Source of the DNA: Polynucleobacter asymbioticus
Lineage (GTDB): Bacteria; Pseudomonadota; Gammaproteobacteria; Burkholderiales; Burkholderiaceae
Length of the DNA: 64,000 bases
Reading direction: 5' to 3'
NCBI RefSeq assembly: GCF_018687575.1
Contig: NZ_CP061297.1
Coordinates: 496,001 to 560,000 of the forward strand
This document shows, one piece after another, positions 41,520 through 53,589 of the stretch. The translations under genes were made by a program, and so were the position numbers. How positions within the stretch are numbered: the first letter of the stretch is position 1; each line of letters begins with the position of its first letter. Under the pieces are notes generated by a model. It was not told where the DNA came from and searched no databases. It saw only the letters and a program-made list of their open reading frames with translations.

Positions 41520-42011
41520 GTGAAAGATCAGCGGATTATTTCTGCAGAAGTAGAAAACCTAGGGTACACGCTAGTCGATATCGAGCGTGAAGCCGGAGGT
41601 TTGCTGCGTGTCACGATTGAAAACCCGGATTACGAGCGCTTGATTAATGTCCAGGATTGCGAAAAGGTAAGTCACCAACTGAGCTACACCCTGCCAGTGG
41701 AAAACATTCCTTTTGAGCGTCTAGAGATTTCTTCTCCTGGCCTAGATCGTCCCGTGAAGTCAGCGGCGGATTACGAGCGCTTCTCCGGAATGGAAGTGGA
41801 TTTGAAGTTGCGTGTTGCCGTTGGTGACCGCAAGAAGTTTCGTGGTGTGTTGCAAGGTTTGCTGAGTGGTGAGTTGGATTCGCCGGATGCGAAATTTGGT
41901 TTGTTGTTTGAAGGTGCTGATGGCACTGAATCTCAATTGGAGTTTTCTTTAGCCGAGGTCGATAAGACTCGGTTGGTCCCTGTTATTGATTTCAAAGGAA
42001 GAAAGTCATGA
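41520..42011 (+). CDS. rimP: Ribosome maturation factor RimP
   Basis: Protein of 163 residues needed for 30S assembly. [21 protein letters not shown] and VSHQLSY...[23 protein letters not shown] (interrupted) are the RimP motifs. The GTG at 41520 is chosen because AGGG (41511-41514) lies five bases before it; a GTG at 41514 would overlap that site. The stop overlaps the nusA start (ATGA). It is the first gene of the classical rimP-nusA-infB-rbfA-truB order. Confidence 0.92.
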   Translation: MKDQRIISAEVENLGYTLVDIEREAGGLLRVTIENPDYERLINVQDCEKVSHQLSYTLPVENIPFERLEISSPGLDRPVKSAADYERFSGMEVDLKLRVAVGDRKKFRGVLQGLLSGELDSPDAKFGLLFEGADGTESQLEFSLAEVDKTRLVPVIDFKGRKS

Positions 42012-43489
42012 GCCGAGAAGTTCTCATGTTGGCAGACGCCTTAGCGCGTGAAAAGAACGTAGATCAAGCGATTGTGTTTGAGGCGCTAGAAATGGCGTTG
42101 GCATCAGCCACTAAGAAGCGTTATCCGACAGAAGATGTGGATATTCGTGTATCGATTGATCGCGAGTCTGGTGAATACGAAACCTTCCGTCGCTGGTTGG
42201 TTGTTCCTGATGAAGCGGGTCTCCAAGAGCCAGATAAAGAAATTCTGCATTTTGAAGCCCTCGAGCAATTCCCCGACATGGAAGTTGGCGAATACATCGA
42301 AGAGCAAATCGAATCTTTAGCCTTTGGCCGTATCGGTGCACAAGCCGCTAAGCAAGTGATATTGCAGCGTATTCGTGATGCTGAGCGTGAGCAGATTTTG
42401 AACGACTACCTTGAGCGTGGCGAAAAAGTCATGACCGGTACCGTGAAGCGTGCTGATAAGAATGGTTTGATTATTGAATCAGGCCGTGTCGAAGCTTTGT
42501 TGCGTCGCGATCAAATGATTCCAAAAGAGAATCTGCGTTCTGGTGACCGCGTACGTGCTTATATCCTCAAGGTGGATCGTGAAGCCCGTGGCCCACAGAT
42601 CGAACTCTCACGTACTTGCCCTGATTTCTTGATCAAGTTGTTTGAGAACGAAGTTCCAGAGATGGAGCAGGGTTTATTGGAGATTAAGGGCGCAGCTCGT
42701 GACCCTGGTATCCGCGCAAAAATTGCGGTGATTACTTACGATAAGCGTATCGATCCAATCGGTACTTGCGTTGGCGTTCGTGGCACACGCGTTACTGCAG
42801 TTCGTAACGAAGTAGCTGGCGAAGCAGTGGACATCGTATTGTGGTCTGAAGATCCAGCGCAGTTTGTGATTGGCGCCTTGGCTCCAGCTCAAGTGTCTTC
42901 TATCGTGGTTGACGAAGAGCGTCATGCCATGGATGTGGTGGTTGATGAAGAGAATTTGGCAATTGCGATTGGCCGTAGCGGACAGAACGTTCGCCTAGCT
43001 AGTGAATTGACTGGTTGGCAGATCAACATCATGACTCCTGAAGAGTCTGCTGAGAAAACTGAAAAAGAAGCTGCTTCTGTACGTCAATTGTTTATGGATA
43101 AATTGGACGTTGACCAAGAAGTTGCCGACATCTTGATTGAAGAAGGTTTTAATACCTTGGAAGAGGTTGCTTATGTACCTCTCTCTGAAATGTTGGAAAT
43201 TGATTCTTTCGACGAAGACACTGTAAATGAATTGCGTACTCGTGCACGCGACTCCCTCTTGACCATGGAATTGGCTAAAGAAGAGCGCGTTGGCGAAGTC
43301 TCACAAGATTTACGTTCCCTTGAGGGAATGACCACTGAACTGATTGCTAAGCTTGCTGACAATCAAGTTCATACCCGTGACGACTTAGCTGAACTGGCTG
43401 TTGATGAGCTAGTTGAGGCGACACAAATTGACGAAGAAACCGCGAAAACGCTCATCATGAAAGCGCGCGAACATTGGTTTACTTCATGA
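42008..43489 (+). CDS. nusA: Transcription termination/antitermination factor NusA
   Basis: RNA polymerase-binding factor of 493 residues: N-terminal domain (1-125), S1 domain (about 135-200, [22 protein letters not shown]), two KH domains (about 205-345, [15 protein letters not shown] and [19 protein letters not shown]), and two C-terminal acidic repeats (about 360-490) as in E. coli. It acts in pausing, rho-independent termination and rrn antitermination. The terminator in its own leader may be its target. Confidence 0.95.
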   Translation: MSREVLMLADALAREKNVDQAIVFEALEMALASATKKRYPTEDVDIRVSIDRESGEYETFRRWLVVPDEAGLQEPDKEILHFEALEQFPDMEVGEYIEEQIESLAFGRIGAQAAKQVILQRIRDAEREQILNDYLERGEKVMTGTVKRADKNGLIIESGRVEALLRRDQMIPKENLRSGDRVRAYILKVDREARGPQIELSRTCPDFLIKLFENEVPEMEQGLLEIKGAARDPGIRAKIAVITYDKRIDPIGTCVGVRGTRVTAVRNEVAGEAVDIVLWSEDPAQFVIGALAPAQVSSIVVDEERHAMDVVVDEENLAIAIGRSGQNVRLASELTGWQINIMTPEESAEKTEKEAASVRQLFMDKLDVDQEVADILIEEGFNTLEEVAYVPLSEMLEIDSFDEDTVNELRTRARDSLLTMELAKEERVGEVSQDLRSLEGMTTELIAKLADNQVHTRDDLAELAVDELVEATQIDEETAKTLIMKAREHWFTS

Positions 43490-43502
43490 GAGGAAGTAGT
43501 GC

Positions 43503-46286
43503 ATGGCAACAACAGTAAAAGTACTCGCTAAAGAATTAAAACGTACCGCGCCAGACCTTCTGGAGCAATTGAAGGCGGCCGGTATCGAAAAAGGTTCTGA
43601 GGACGACAGCATTACCGAGAAGGACAAGACTGTCCTGCTTGAGCATTTGCAAAAAGAGCATGGCAGTGCAGATACGGGTAGTCGTAAAAAAATTACTTTA
43701 ATCAAGCGCGAAAACTCGGAGATTCGTCAAGCAGACTCTGCTGGACGCACTCGTACCGTACAGGTTGAGGTTCGTAAAAAGCGTGTACTAGTTAAAGCGG
43801 GAGATAAAGCTCCTGAAGAGACGGCAGCTCCAGCAGCTAAAGAAGTTGCTCCTGCAGCACCTGCTAAACCTATCCTCTCTGCTGAAGAGTTGGAAAAGCG
43901 CGCAGCTGAAGCAACTCGTCAAGCTGAGTTATTGGCTCGTCAAGAAGCGGAAATGAAAGCGGCAGAGGATGCTCGCCAAAAAGAAGCTGACGCTGCAGCT
44001 GCTGCAAGTGCAGCTGAGCCTGTTGCTGAGAAAGCAGTCAAGTCAGATGATGATGGTTCTGCAGCCGCTGCAAAAGCTGCTGACAAGAAAGCTCAAGCTG
44101 ATAAAGCTGCCAAAGACGTCGCTGATGCCAATAAAGCTCAGTTAGCTGACATTACAAAACGTCGTGCCGCGGCTGAAGCAGAAGCTTTAGCGATTCGCGA
44201 CATGATGAGCACGCCTGCACGTGTCTTGAAGGCTCCAAGTGAAATTGCTGCTGAAGAAGCGAAAAAAGGCACTCTTCATAAGCCTGCCAAGGCTGAAGGT
44301 GCTGATGATAAGAAAAAGGCAGTTGCTAAGGTTGGTGGCAAGACGATTAAGTCTGCAGAGACCTCATCCACTTGGCAAGAAGAGGGCGCCAAGAAACCAG
44401 GCGGTCTCAAGACTCGTGGCGACAGCTCTGGTGGCGTAGGTGGTTGGCGTTCAGGCGGCGGCAGAAGAAAGCAACGTCAAATTGCAGAAGCCAACGTCGA
44501 TACCAACTTCCAAGTTCCAACAGAACCAGTTGTACGTGATGTTCATGTTCCTGAAACTATTACCGTTGCAGAGTTAGCTCATGCAATGGCCGTGAAGAGT
44601 GCCGAAGTGATTAAGCTCTTGATGGGTATGGGTCAGATGGTAACGATCAACCAGATCTTGGATCAAGATACTGCCATGATCATCGTAGAAGAGATGGGCC
44701 ATACGGCGCATGCTGCTAAGTTAGATGATCCAGATTTAGATCTTGGTATTACAGGCCACGACGCAGAGCTATTGCCACGCCCACCAGTTGTTACTGTCAT
44801 GGGTCACGTTGACCACGGTAAAACATCTTTACTCGATAAGATTCGTGCAGCCAAAGTTGCTACTGGCGAAGCTGGCGGCATTACTCAGCACATTGGTGCT
44901 TATCACGTTGAAACTCCACGCGGCATGATTACCTTCCTCGACACTCCGGGTCACGAAGCCTTTACGGCAATGCGTGCTCGTGGTGCTAAAGCAACGGATA
45001 TTGTGATCTTGGTTGTTGCAGCTGATGACGGTGTCATGCCACAAACAAAAGAAGCGATTGCTCACGCAGTAGCTGGTGGCGTTCCGATTGTTGTCGCAAT
45101 TAATAAGATTGATAAACCAGAGGCGAACTTAGAGCGCGTTAAAACTGAGTTGGTTGCTGAGCAAGTGGTTCCAGAAGAGTACGGTGGTGATGTGCCATTT
45201 ATTGGCGTCTCTGCTAAAACGGGTGACGGTATTGATGCCTTGCTTGAGAACGTACTTTTGCAAGCAGAAATTTTGGAGCTCAAGGCAGCGAAAGATGCTC
45301 CTGCGCAAGGTCTCGTGATTGAGGCGCGTTTGGATAAGGGTCGCGGTCCTGTGGCGACTATTTTGGTTCAGTCTGGCACGCTCAAGCGTGGTGACATGCT
45401 GTTGGCTGGCTCAACCTACGGTCGTGTTCGTGCGATGTTGGATGAAAACGGCAAGCCATGTAACGAAGCTGGCCCATCTATCCCTGTAGAGATCCAAGGT
45501 TTATCTGAAGTTCCTGCAGCAGGTGAAGCAGTGCAAGTCGTTCCTGACGAGCGTAAAGCGCGTGAGATCGCACTCTTCCGTCAAGGTAAGTTCCGTGATG
45601 TGAAGTTGGCTAAACAGCAAGCATTCAAACTCGAAACCATGATGGAAAACATGGAAGAGGGTGCGATTGAAGCGAAGTTGTTGCCTTTGATCATCAAGGC
45701 AGACGTACAGGGCTCTCAAGAAGCCTTGTCACAGTCATTGCAAAAGCTCTCTACTGCAGAGGTGAAGGTTCAAATCGTTCACGCAGCGGTGGGTGGTATT
45801 ACTGAGACTGACGTTAACTTAGCGGTTGCCTCTAAGGCGGTCATTATTGGCTTTAACTCCCGTGCAGATGGTGCAGCGCGTAAGTTAGCCGAGAACAATG
45901 GTGTGGATATTCGTTATCACAACATTATTTATGACGCAGTGGATGAAGTGAAGGCAGCCTTAAGCGGCATGTTGACACCAGACAAGAAAGAAGAAATCAC
46001 CGGTATGGTGGAGATTCGTCAAGTCTTCCTGGTATCTAAAGTTGGCGCAATTGCAGGTTGCTTGGTGCTCGACGGTGTTGTTAAGCGTACCTCTAGTGTC
46101 CGCCTCTTGCGTGACAACGTAGTGATCTGGACTGGTGAGTTGGATTCTCTCAAGCGCTTTAAAGATGATGCAAAAGAAGTTCGCGCCGGTGTTGAGTGTG
46201 GTCTGTCATTAAAAGGCTATAACGACATCAAAGAAGGTGATCAACTCGAAGCGTTTGAAGTGACTGAAGTCGCTAGAACACTGTAA
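43503..46286 (+). CDS. infB: Translation initiation factor IF-2
   Basis: GTPase of 927 residues. The N-terminal IF2_N domain is followed by a long Ala/Glu/Lys-rich linker (about 90-300), then a second IF2_N, and the G domain starting near residue 430 ([23 protein letters not shown]), and C-terminal domains binding initiator tRNA. It delivers fMet-tRNA to the 30S subunit. GAGGAAG precedes the start. The length is normal for betaproteobacteria. Confidence 0.96.
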   Translation: MATTVKVLAKELKRTAPDLLEQLKAAGIEKGSEDDSITEKDKTVLLEHLQKEHGSADTGSRKKITLIKRENSEIRQADSAGRTRTVQVEVRKKRVLVKAGDKAPEETAAPAAKEVAPAAPAKPILSAEELEKRAAEATRQAELLARQEAEMKAAEDARQKEADAAAAASAAEPVAEKAVKSDDDGSAAAAKAADKKAQADKAAKDVADANKAQLADITKRRAAAEAEALAIRDMMSTPARVLKAPSEIAAEEAKKGTLHKPAKAEGADDKKKAVAKVGGKTIKSAETSSTWQEEGAKKPGGLKTRGDSSGGVGGWRSGGGRRKQRQIAEANVDTNFQVPTEPVVRDVHVPETITVAELAHAMAVKSAEVIKLLMGMGQMVTINQILDQDTAMIIVEEMGHTAHAAKLDDPDLDLGITGHDAELLPRPPVVTVMGHVDHGKTSLLDKIRAAKVATGEAGGITQHIGAYHVETPRGMITFLDTPGHEAFTAMRARGAKATDIVILVVAADDGVMPQTKEAIAHAVAGGVPIVVAINKIDKPEANLERVKTELVAEQVVPEEYGGDVPFIGVSAKTGDGIDALLENVLLQAEILELKAAKDAPAQGLVIEARLDKGRGPVATILVQSGTLKRGDMLLAGSTYGRVRAMLDENGKPCNEAGPSIPVEIQGLSEVPAAGEAVQVVPDERKAREIALFRQGKFRDVKLAKQQAFKLETMMENMEEGAIEAKLLPLIIKADVQGSQEALSQSLQKLSTAEVKVQIVHAAVGGITETDVNLAVASKAVIIGFNSRADGAARKLAENNGVDIRYHNIIYDAVDEVKAALSGMLTPDKKEEITGMVEIRQVFLVSKVGAIAGCLVLDGVVKRTSSVRLLRDNVVIWTGELDSLKRFKDDAKEVRAGVECGLSLKGYNDIKEGDQLEAFEVTEVARTL

Positions 46287-46300
46287 GAGCTATTGAGTTA

Positions 46301-46669
46301 ATGCATAAAACTAGCCCTCATCGTAACCAGCGTCTCGCCGATCAAATTCAGCGAGACCTGGCCGAGCTCATTCCTCGCGAATTGCGTAGCCCAAGCTTGG
46401 GTTTGATTACTTTACAAAGTATTGAACTCACGCCGGATTTGGCGCACGCAAAAGTCTTCTTTACCGTCTTAGGTGCTGAGCCTGAAGTGGCATTAAAGGC
46501 TTTGCAGGATAAGGCGGGCTATCTTCATTCTTTATTATTTAAGCGTTTGCACATTCATACTGTGCCAACTCTGCATTTCCACTACGACAGTTCTGTTGAG
46601 CATGGCATTGAGATGTCGCGCTTAATTGATCAAGCGGTGGATAGTGATCGCAAAGACGAGAACGCATAA
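46301..46669 (+). CDS. rbfA: Ribosome-binding factor A
   Basis: Single KH-like protein of 122 residues needed for 16S 5'-end maturation and cold adaptation. [43 protein letters not shown] and the C-terminal [20 protein letters not shown] are typical. It lies 14 bases after infB and 5 bases before truB. Confidence 0.94.
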   Translation: MHKTSPHRNQRLADQIQRDLAELIPRELRSPSLGLITLQSIELTPDLAHAKVFFTVLGAEPEVALKALQDKAGYLHSLLFKRLHIHTVPTLHFHYDSSVEHGIEMSRLIDQAVDSDRKDENA

Positions 46670-46674
46670 ATTCC

Positions 46675-47586
46675 ATGTCTGTACGTATCGATGGCGTAGT
46701 TTTACTTGATAAACCTGCTGGCATGAGCTCGCAAGGTGCAGTCACTGCTGTCAAGCGTGCATTCAATGCAGAAAAAGCTGGGCACACTGGTACATTAGAT
46801 CCAATGGCTACTGGTTTGCTTCCGATTTGTCTAGGTGAGGCTACTAAGTATTCTCAGGATTTATTAGAGGCCGATAAAACCTATATCGCTCAAGTGAAAT
46901 TTGGTCAGCGCACTGATACTGGTGATGCTGAAGGTCTAGTCATTGAAGAGTTGCCGCTCCCAGTATTTGCGGATGAAGTTGCTCTGAAGCTAGCACTAGA
47001 CTCATTGCTACCCGCATTTAGTGGCCCCATTAGTCAGGTTCCGCCAATGTATTCCGCGCTCAAGCGTGATGGCAAACCTTTATATGAATACGCGCGTGCC
47101 GGTGTTGAGTTAGAGCGCGCTCCACGAGATATTACGATTCATGCAATTCGTTGGACTAATGTCAATTGGCCTGAAGCTACATTAGAAGTCAGCTGCAGCA
47201 AAGGTACTTATATTCGCGTATTGGCGGAAGATATTGGCAAAGCATTGGGTTGCGGTGCTCATTTGGTTGGCCTACGTCGTACAGAAGTAGGGCACCTCAA
47301 TTTAGAGCAGTCATTCACAATCGAATCAATTCAGAAGGGCTTGCAAGATAGTTCTAGTTATATCTTGCCAGTAGATGCACTTTTACAAACGCTGCCGCAC
47401 TTAACTGTAGACGAGCAGCAAGCAAAACGATTAGAGATGGGTCAACGAGTCCCGCTCAATGTACCTTCGATAGAAGCGCTAGTGCGCATCTATCGTGCAA
47501 CTGCTGCTCCGCATAACTTTATTGGCACTGGAGATTGGCGTTCTGGGGTTTTACATCCTAAGCGTTTGATTTCTTCTGCCCATTAA
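46675..47586 (+). CDS. truB: tRNA pseudouridine-55 synthase
   Basis: Enzyme of 303 residues that makes pseudouridine 55 in the T-loop of tRNAs. GVVLLDKPAGMSSQGAV opens the protein, D42 in GHTGTLDPMATG is the nucleophile, and VPPMYSALKRDGKPLYEYAR and CSKGTYIRVLAEDIG follow. It closes the rimP-nusA-infB-rbfA block; typA follows after 68 bases. Confidence 0.95.
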   Translation: MSVRIDGVVLLDKPAGMSSQGAVTAVKRAFNAEKAGHTGTLDPMATGLLPICLGEATKYSQDLLEADKTYIAQVKFGQRTDTGDAEGLVIEELPLPVFADEVALKLALDSLLPAFSGPISQVPPMYSALKRDGKPLYEYARAGVELERAPRDITIHAIRWTNVNWPEATLEVSCSKGTYIRVLAEDIGKALGCGAHLVGLRRTEVGHLNLEQSFTIESIQKGLQDSSSYILPVDALLQTLPHLTVDEQQAKRLEMGQRVPLNVPSIEALVRIYRATAAPHNFIGTGDWRSGVLHPKRLISSAH

Positions 47587-47654
47587 TTTTTTACTGATCG
47601 ATTTCTTAACCTTAACTAACCCGAATTTCATATTCTTAACTTTAGAAGCTTCAC

Positions 47655-49472
47655 ATGACTAAACGCGCACTTCGTAATATCGCTATCATCGCCCACGTTG
47701 ACCACGGTAAAACTACTTTGGTTGACCAACTCTTACGCCAATCTGGCACATTCCGTTCTAATGAAAAAATGACCGAACGCGTCATGGACTCAAACGACTT
47801 GGAAAAAGAGCGTGGCATTACTATTTTGTCTAAGAACTGTGCGGTTGAGTATGACGGCACACACATCAACATCGTAGACACACCGGGACACGCCGACTTC
47901 GGTGGTGAAGTAGAGCGTGTGCTCTCCATGGTTGACGGTGTTTTGCTCTTGGTTGATGCGGTTGAAGGCCCAATGCCACAAACTCGCTTCGTAACCAAGA
48001 AAGCCTTGGCCCTTGGTTTGAAGCCAATTGTGGTGATTAATAAGGTTGACCGTCCAGGTGCTCGCACAGACTACGTGATCAATGCCACTTTTGAATTGTT
48101 TGACAAGCTGGGCGCTACAGAAGAGCAGTTGGATTTCCCAGTGGTATACGCATCTGGCCTGAACGGCTATGCTGGTTTGACGGATGATGTCCGCGAAGGC
48201 GACATGCGTCCATTGTTTGACACTGTGCTCAAGCATGTTCCAGTGCGCGATGACAATCCAGAAGGTCCTTTGCAGTTACAAATTACCTCTATTGAGTACA
48301 GCACTTACGTAGGTAAGATCGGCGTTGGCCGTGTAAACCGCGGAACTGTGAAGCCTTTGATGGATGTGGTGTTTATGGATGGCCCAGATGGCGTTCAACG
48401 TAAGGGCCGTATTAATCAAGTATTGAAATTCCGTGGCTTAGAACGTGAATTGGTAGATGAAGCTCAAGCGGGTGACATCGTACTGGTAAACGGTATTGAA
48501 GATTTAGCGATTGGAACAACGATCTGTGCTCCAGATGTTCCAGAAGCATTGCCAATGCTCAAGATTGACGAGCCTACTTTGACGATGAACTTCATGGTGA
48601 ACACTAGCCCATTGGCTGGTCGTGAAGGCAAGTTCGTTACTAGCCGTCAGATTCGTGAGCGTTTAGATCGCGAATTGAAATCCAATATGGCTTTGCGTGT
48701 CAAAGAGACTGATGATGACACCGTATTTGAAGTGTCAGGCCGCGGCGAATTGCACCTCACCATCTTGGTAGAAACAATGCGTCGTGAAGGTTACGAGTTG
48801 GCAGTTTCCCGTCCACGCGTGGTATTCCACGAGGTAGATGGTGTGAAGATGGAGCCGTACGAGAACTTAACAGTTGACGTAGAAGACACCACTCAAGGCG
48901 CCGTGATGGAAGACTTGGGCAAGCGTAAAGGCGAATTGCTGGACATGGTGAGCGACGGTAAAGGTCGTACACGTCTTGAGTATCGTATTCCTGCGCGTGG
49001 TTTGATAGGCTTCCAAGGCGATTTCATGACCATGACTCGCGGTAACGGTTTAATGAGCCACACATTTGATTCTTATGCGCCTGCAAAAGACGGTATCTTG
49101 GGTGAGCGTCATAACGGCGTATTGATCAGTCAAGATGATGGCGAAGCAGTTGCTTACGCTTTGTGGAAGTTACAAGACCGCGGCCGTATGTTTGTAAGCC
49201 CTGGCGATCCTTTGTATGAAGGTATGGTGATCGGTATTCATAGCCGTGACAATGACTTGGTTGTGAACCCAATTAAAGGTAAGCAATTAACCAACGTTCG
49301 CGCTTCTGGTACTGACGAAGCAGTTCGTTTAGTAACACCAATCGCTATGAACCTCGAATACGCTGTTGAATTTATCGATGATGATGAATTGGTAGAAGTA
49401 ACACCGAAGAGTATTCGTATTCGTAAGCGTTATCTCAAGGAGCATGAGCGTAAGAAAGCTTCACGCGATTAA
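47655..49472 (+). CDS. typA: Ribosome-associated GTPase TypA/BipA
   Basis: Translational GTPase of 605 residues: AHVDHGKTT near residue 13, RGITILSKN (switch I), [20 protein letters not shown], then EF-G-like domains III and V and the BipA-specific C-terminal domain ending [11 protein letters not shown]. It helps 50S assembly under stress and low temperature. A terminator follows the stop. Confidence 0.95.
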   Translation: MTKRALRNIAIIAHVDHGKTTLVDQLLRQSGTFRSNEKMTERVMDSNDLEKERGITILSKNCAVEYDGTHINIVDTPGHADFGGEVERVLSMVDGVLLLVDAVEGPMPQTRFVTKKALALGLKPIVVINKVDRPGARTDYVINATFELFDKLGATEEQLDFPVVYASGLNGYAGLTDDVREGDMRPLFDTVLKHVPVRDDNPEGPLQLQITSIEYSTYVGKIGVGRVNRGTVKPLMDVVFMDGPDGVQRKGRINQVLKFRGLERELVDEAQAGDIVLVNGIEDLAIGTTICAPDVPEALPMLKIDEPTLTMNFMVNTSPLAGREGKFVTSRQIRERLDRELKSNMALRVKETDDDTVFEVSGRGELHLTILVETMRREGYELAVSRPRVVFHEVDGVKMEPYENLTVDVEDTTQGAVMEDLGKRKGELLDMVSDGKGRTRLEYRIPARGLIGFQGDFMTMTRGNGLMSHTFDSYAPAKDGILGERHNGVLISQDDGEAVAYALWKLQDRGRMFVSPGDPLYEGMVIGIHSRDNDLVVNPIKGKQLTNVRASGTDEAVRLVTPIAMNLEYAVEFIDDDELVEVTPKSIRIRKRYLKEHERKKASRD

Positions 49473-49488
49473 GCTTCTTCTAGCTGCA

Positions 49489-49520
49489 CAACAAAAGTCA
49501 CCTCCGGGTGGCTTTTGTTC
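49489..49520 (+). terminator. Intrinsic terminator after typA
   Basis: A 12-base-pair stem (49491-49502 with 49507-49518, one G-T pair), TCCG loop and T-rich right arm, 19 bases after the typA stop. Confidence 0.82.
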
Positions 49521-49568
49521 TTCATTGAAATCCATATTCCAAAAATAATAGTAAAAAAATAGATCCTC

Positions 49569-51932
49569 ATGCTGCCATCCATTGAACAACGCCTTGCCCA
49601 AGAGTTATCCGCTAAACCTGCCCAAGTAGCTGCTGCTATTGCCTTAATGGATGAGGGCGCAACAGTCCCCTTTATTGCGCGTTACCGTAAGGAAGTCACT
49701 GGTGGTTTAGACGACACTCAATTGCGTTTGCTAGAGGATCGCCTGGGTTATTTGCGCGAGCTAGAGGAGCGCCGTAAAGCGATTGTTGCTTCAATTGAAG
49801 AGCAGGGCAAGATGACGCCAGAGTTGCTCAAGTCCATTATGTTAGCTGAGGATAAAACGCGTTTAGAAGACCTTTATCTTCCATATAAGGTTAAGCGACG
49901 CACTAAAGCGCAAATTGCCCTAGAGGCCGGTTTAGAACCTCTAGCAAATGATTTATTGGCCAATCCTATGCTGGATCCCGAAGTGGAGGCCGCTAAATAT
50001 CTCAAAGAAGCATTTACATCCGATCAAGGTGAGAACCCTGGCGTAGTTGATACCAAAGCTGCTCTGGAAGGTGCCCGTCAGATTTTGATGGAGCGCTTTG
50101 CTGAAGATGCCGGTCTGGTGCAGTCGCTTCGAACTTACTTGCAAGAACATGGCGTTGTGGAATCCAAGGTCATTGCTGGTAAAGAGCAAGAGGGTGAGAA
50201 GTTCGCGGATTACTTTGATTACTCCGAACCTATCGCGGCAATTCCGTCACATCGCGCCTTAGCTTTATTTAGAGGTCGTCGCGAACAAATGCTGATGGTT
50301 AATCTACGTCTGGATACCGAAGAAGAAAAGCCCAGATGGGATGCGCCACATAATCCTTGTGAATCCCGCATAGCCAATCAATTCAAGATTAAAAATGAAG
50401 GCCGTCCTGCTGATCAGTGGTTAGCGGAGACTGTGCGCTGGACTTGGCGTATTAAGTGCTCCATGCATTTGGAGTCTGAATTGATGAGTGCGTTGCGTGA
50501 ACGCTCTGAGGCTGAAGCGATCAATGTCTTTGCTCGTAACCTCAAAGATCTACTTCTAGCTGCTCCTGCAGGGCCAAAGGTCACTATTGGCCTAGATCCG
50601 GGCATGAGAACAGGTGTAAAGGTTGCTGTAGTCGACGCCACTGGTAAGGTAGTTGATACCGATGTCATTTACCCACACCAGCCTAAGAATGATTGGGATG
50701 GCTCATTGCACACGCTTGCTAAGTTGGCAGAAAAGCATCAAGCAACCTTAATCTCCATCGGCAATGGCACTGCATCGCGCGAGACCGATAAATTGGCGCA
50801 AGATTTAATCAAAGCCAAGCCAGAACTCAAGCTCACGAAGATTGTGGTCTCTGAAGCAGGGGCATCGGTCTATTCAGCCTCTGAATACGCCTCAAAAGAA
50901 TTACCTGGTATGGATGTATCTTTGCGTGGTGCAGTATCGATTGCCAGAAGATTGCAAGATCCTTTAGCGGAGTTGGTAAAGATTGATCCTAAGTCGATTG
51001 GTGTGGGCCAGTATCAGCATGATGTGATGCAGACCCAGCTAGCCAAGTCATTGGTAGCAGTCGTAGAGGATTGTGTGAATGCGGTCGGCGTTGATGTGAA
51101 TACAGCATCAGCACCTCTGTTAGCAAGGGTTTCGGGTCTCAGTAGTACGGTTGCCGAAGGGATCGTCACTTACCGAGATAGCCATGGGGCCTTTCAGACG
51201 CGTGCAGATTTGCGTAGCGTGCCACGCTTGGGTGAGAAGACTTTTGAGCAGGCTGCAGGTTTCTTGCGCATCATGAATGGTAAAGATCCATTAGATGCGT
51301 CAGCAGTCCATCCAGAATCCTATCCATTAGTGGAGAAGATTCTGAAAGACATTCAGAAGGGCGTCAAAGAGGTAATTGGTGATGCAACTATTCTGAAGGG
51401 ACTTAGCCCAGAAAAGTATGCCGATGAGAAATTTGGTCTTCCTACCGTCACCGACATCATCAAGGAATTAGAAAAGCCAGGTCGTGATCCGCGTCCAGAG
51501 TTCACCACAGCAACATTTAAAGATGGCGTAGAAAAAATCAGTGATCTCAAGGCGGATATGATCTTGGAAGGTGTCGTGACTAACGTTGCAGCCTTTGGCG
51601 CATTCGTGGATATTGGCGTTCATCAAGACGGCCTTGTGCATATCTCTGCATTAGCCAATACCTTTGTGAAAGATCCGCACACCGTCGTTAAAGCGGGGCA
51701 AGTTGTTAAGGTCAAAGTGCTGGAGGTGGATGAGAAGCGTAAGCGGATTGCATTGACAATGCGACTGTCTGATGAGGCTCCAAAAGCATCCGCAGGCGCA
51801 AAACCCGAGCAAAGAGGCAATCGCCCAGGCACCCCACGAAGCTCAGAACCGAGAAGGCCGCAGGAAGATAGAAGATCTGCGCCCCCAATGAATAATGCAA
51901 TGGCGGATGCCTTGCGAAAACTCAAAGGCTAA
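49569..51932 (+). CDS. tex: RNA-binding transcriptional accessory protein Tex
   Basis: Protein of 787 residues. It has the N-terminal helical Tex region ([21 protein letters not shown]), a YqgF-like domain (about 335-460, [17 protein letters not shown]), a helix-hairpin-helix part (about 495-570), and an S1 domain (about 655-725, [26 protein letters not shown]). The C-terminal tail is basic and low complexity. Tex binds nucleic acids and affects transcription and RNA turnover. It seems to be transcribed alone. Confidence 0.94.
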   Translation: MLPSIEQRLAQELSAKPAQVAAAIALMDEGATVPFIARYRKEVTGGLDDTQLRLLEDRLGYLRELEERRKAIVASIEEQGKMTPELLKSIMLAEDKTRLEDLYLPYKVKRRTKAQIALEAGLEPLANDLLANPMLDPEVEAAKYLKEAFTSDQGENPGVVDTKAALEGARQILMERFAEDAGLVQSLRTYLQEHGVVESKVIAGKEQEGEKFADYFDYSEPIAAIPSHRALALFRGRREQMLMVNLRLDTEEEKPRWDAPHNPCESRIANQFKIKNEGRPADQWLAETVRWTWRIKCSMHLESELMSALRERSEAEAINVFARNLKDLLLAAPAGPKVTIGLDPGMRTGVKVAVVDATGKVVDTDVIYPHQPKNDWDGSLHTLAKLAEKHQATLISIGNGTASRETDKLAQDLIKAKPELKLTKIVVSEAGASVYSASEYASKELPGMDVSLRGAVSIARRLQDPLAELVKIDPKSIGVGQYQHDVMQTQLAKSLVAVVEDCVNAVGVDVNTASAPLLARVSGLSSTVAEGIVTYRDSHGAFQTRADLRSVPRLGEKTFEQAAGFLRIMNGKDPLDASAVHPESYPLVEKILKDIQKGVKEVIGDATILKGLSPEKYADEKFGLPTVTDIIKELEKPGRDPRPEFTTATFKDGVEKISDLKADMILEGVVTNVAAFGAFVDIGVHQDGLVHISALANTFVKDPHTVVKAGQVVKVKVLEVDEKRKRIALTMRLSDEAPKASAGAKPEQRGNRPGTPRSSEPRRPQEDRRSAPPMNNAMADALRKLKG

Positions 51933-51993
51933 AACTCAAAAACTAAAACTCGCTACACTAAGCAATGATGAGTAATAGAGAATTGAAACGACC

Positions 51994-52746
51994 ATGATTA
52001 AAAGTATTTTTTTAAGCTTGCTGGCTCTTTATGGCGCCATCTCCATCGCTCAAACTGCGCCAACGGTAGCTGCGGCCTCAGATCTGAAGTTTGCTCTAGA
52101 GGAGATTGCCGCCAGCTATAAGGCCGATAAAGGCCAAGATGTGAAGCTGGTATTTGGTTCTTCAGGTGTCCTGTGGCAGCAAATCAAAAATGGTGCACCT
52201 TTTAGCTTATTCATGTCTGCTGATGAGGCTTATGTAGATGACTTAAATAAGAATGGCCTAACGGTAGACAAGGGAAGTTTATATGCTATCGGCAGAATTG
52301 TTCTACTGGAGAAAAAAAGCGGCTCCATTAAGCTCAGCTCAGATAAAGAGGGGTTGATAAGAGCGATTAGGGAGGCCAGGAAAATTGCCATAGCCAATCC
52401 AGATCATGCGCCATATGGCAGGGCCGCAAAAGAATATCTCATTAGCATGGGGGTCTGGGATCAAGCTCAAGCTAAGCTAGTGTTTGGGGAAAACATTTCT
52501 CAAGCAACGACGTTTGCCTTAACTGGTTCGGCAGATTTTGCAATTTCAGCCTTATCTCTAGCCATATCACCCCAGGTGCAATCTCAATCTAACTCTGTAT
52601 TGATACCAGATCATCTGCATAAGCCCTTAAGGCAAAAGATGGCCCTGATCAAAAATACCGCCCCAAGCGCTAAAGATTTTTACCTTTACCTGCAAGAGCC
52701 TAAGTCTAAGCAAGTAATGGTGCGTTATGGTTTTGTGGCGCCGTAG
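51994..52746 (+). CDS. modA: Molybdate-type periplasmic binding protein, orphan
   Basis: Periplasmic protein of 250 residues with a short signal peptide (about 1-19, ending SIAQT). VAAASDLKFALEEIAASYK, VKLVFGSSGVLWQQIKNGAPFSLFMSADEAYVDDL (two stretches) and IANPDHAPYGRAAKEYL are the ModA fold motifs. It should bind an oxyanion such as molybdate or tungstate. No modB or modC lies next to it, which is unusual. It is followed by the arsenic operon, so arsenate or phosphate-like specificity is worth considering, though nothing in the sequence shows this. Confidence 0.82.
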   Translation: MIKSIFLSLLALYGAISIAQTAPTVAAASDLKFALEEIAASYKADKGQDVKLVFGSSGVLWQQIKNGAPFSLFMSADEAYVDDLNKNGLTVDKGSLYAIGRIVLLEKKSGSIKLSSDKEGLIRAIREARKIAIANPDHAPYGRAAKEYLISMGVWDQAQAKLVFGENISQATTFALTGSADFAISALSLAISPQVQSQSNSVLIPDHLHKPLRQKMALIKNTAPSAKDFYLYLQEPKSKQVMVRYGFVAP

Positions 52747-52761
52747 TCATCAATTTGTAAT

Positions 52762-52785
52762 ATAGTTCGATTATTATGGAAATAT
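52762..52785. promoter_or_regulatory. Imperfect palindrome over the arsR start, candidate ArsR operator
   Basis: ATAGTTCGAT-TATT-ATGGAAATAT: 8 of 10 paired positions match, with a TTC-N10-GAA core. It includes TATTAT, a possible -10, and reaches the arsR ATG at 52784, fitting autorepression. Confidence 0.45.
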
Positions 52786-53110
52786 GAAAAACACCGAAGC
52801 TATCCAAGCGCTGATTGCCTTAGGACAAGAATCCCGTTTAAACGTATATCGTCTGATTGTTCAAAAAGGGGATCAGGGCTTGTTGCCATCGCAAATCCAT
52901 GAAATGCTGGGCATACCCAATGCGACACTCAGCTTTCATCTAAAAGAGCTTTACCAAGCCAATCTCATTACGGTTGAGCGCCAAAGTCGCAACCTCATCT
53001 ATCGTCCAAATCCAGGAATGATCGAAGAACTGAGTCAATTTCTCTTGGCGAACTGCTGCGGTGGTAAGCCATGTAAAACCACTAAAACCGTTAAGAAGGT
53101 CAAAGCCTAA
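52784..53110 (+). CDS. arsR: ArsR-family arsenite-responsive repressor
   Basis: Winged-helix repressor of 108 residues: ALIALGQESRLNVYRLIV, then LPSQIHEMLGIPNATLSFHLKELYQANLITVERQ across the recognition helix and wing. The C-terminal CCGGKPC cysteines are well placed to bind arsenite. This Cys arrangement is the C-terminal type, not the CVC motif in the DNA-binding helix. The stop shares one base with the arsC start (TAATG). Confidence 0.9.
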   Translation: MKNTEAIQALIALGQESRLNVYRLIVQKGDQGLLPSQIHEMLGIPNATLSFHLKELYQANLITVERQSRNLIYRPNPGMIEELSQFLLANCCGGKPCKTTKTVKKVKA

Positions 53111-53589
53111 TGAAACAGTACAACATTCTTTTCTTATGCACCCATAACTCTGCTCGCTCGGTACTAGGTGAGGCATTAGCATCCACCCATCCCAGCGGTA
53201 AGTTTGTAGGTTATTCAGCAGGCTCAACACCAGGCACAAGCGTTAATCCGATTGCAGCAGATATTGCAGAGGAGCTGGGTATGGATCGCACTCTGTTGAG
53301 GTCAAAGAGTTGGGATGAGTTTGGTCTAGAAGATGCACCCAAGATGGATTTTATTGTGACAGTTTGCGATAACGCAGCTGGCGAGGTTTGCCCATTCTGG
53401 CCCGGTAAGCCTGCTACTGCGCATTGGGGCTTTCCTGACCCATCACAAGTACAGGGTACTGATTTAGAGAAGAGGGCAGCATTTCATGAGGTGAAGAATG
53501 GACTTAAAAGACGCTTAGATATTTTGGCTGCAATGCCACTAGAAAAACTCGACTCCATGAGCCTTAAAGAAATTCATAGCAAAGCATGA
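53110..53589 (+). CDS. arsC: Arsenate reductase, low-molecular-weight phosphatase type
   Basis: Protein of 159 residues. C10-T-H-N-S-A-R is the phosphatase-like loop, and C86 and C94 ([15 protein letters not shown]) form the redox pair used with thioredoxin. It reduces arsenate to arsenite for export by Acr3. It lies between arsR and acr3, overlapping the latter by ATGA. Confidence 0.92.
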   Translation: MKQYNILFLCTHNSARSVLGEALASTHPSGKFVGYSAGSTPGTSVNPIAADIAEELGMDRTLLRSKSWDEFGLEDAPKMDFIVTVCDNAAGEVCPFWPGKPATAHWGFPDPSQVQGTDLEKRAAFHEVKNGLKRRLDILAAMPLEKLDSMSLKEIHSKA

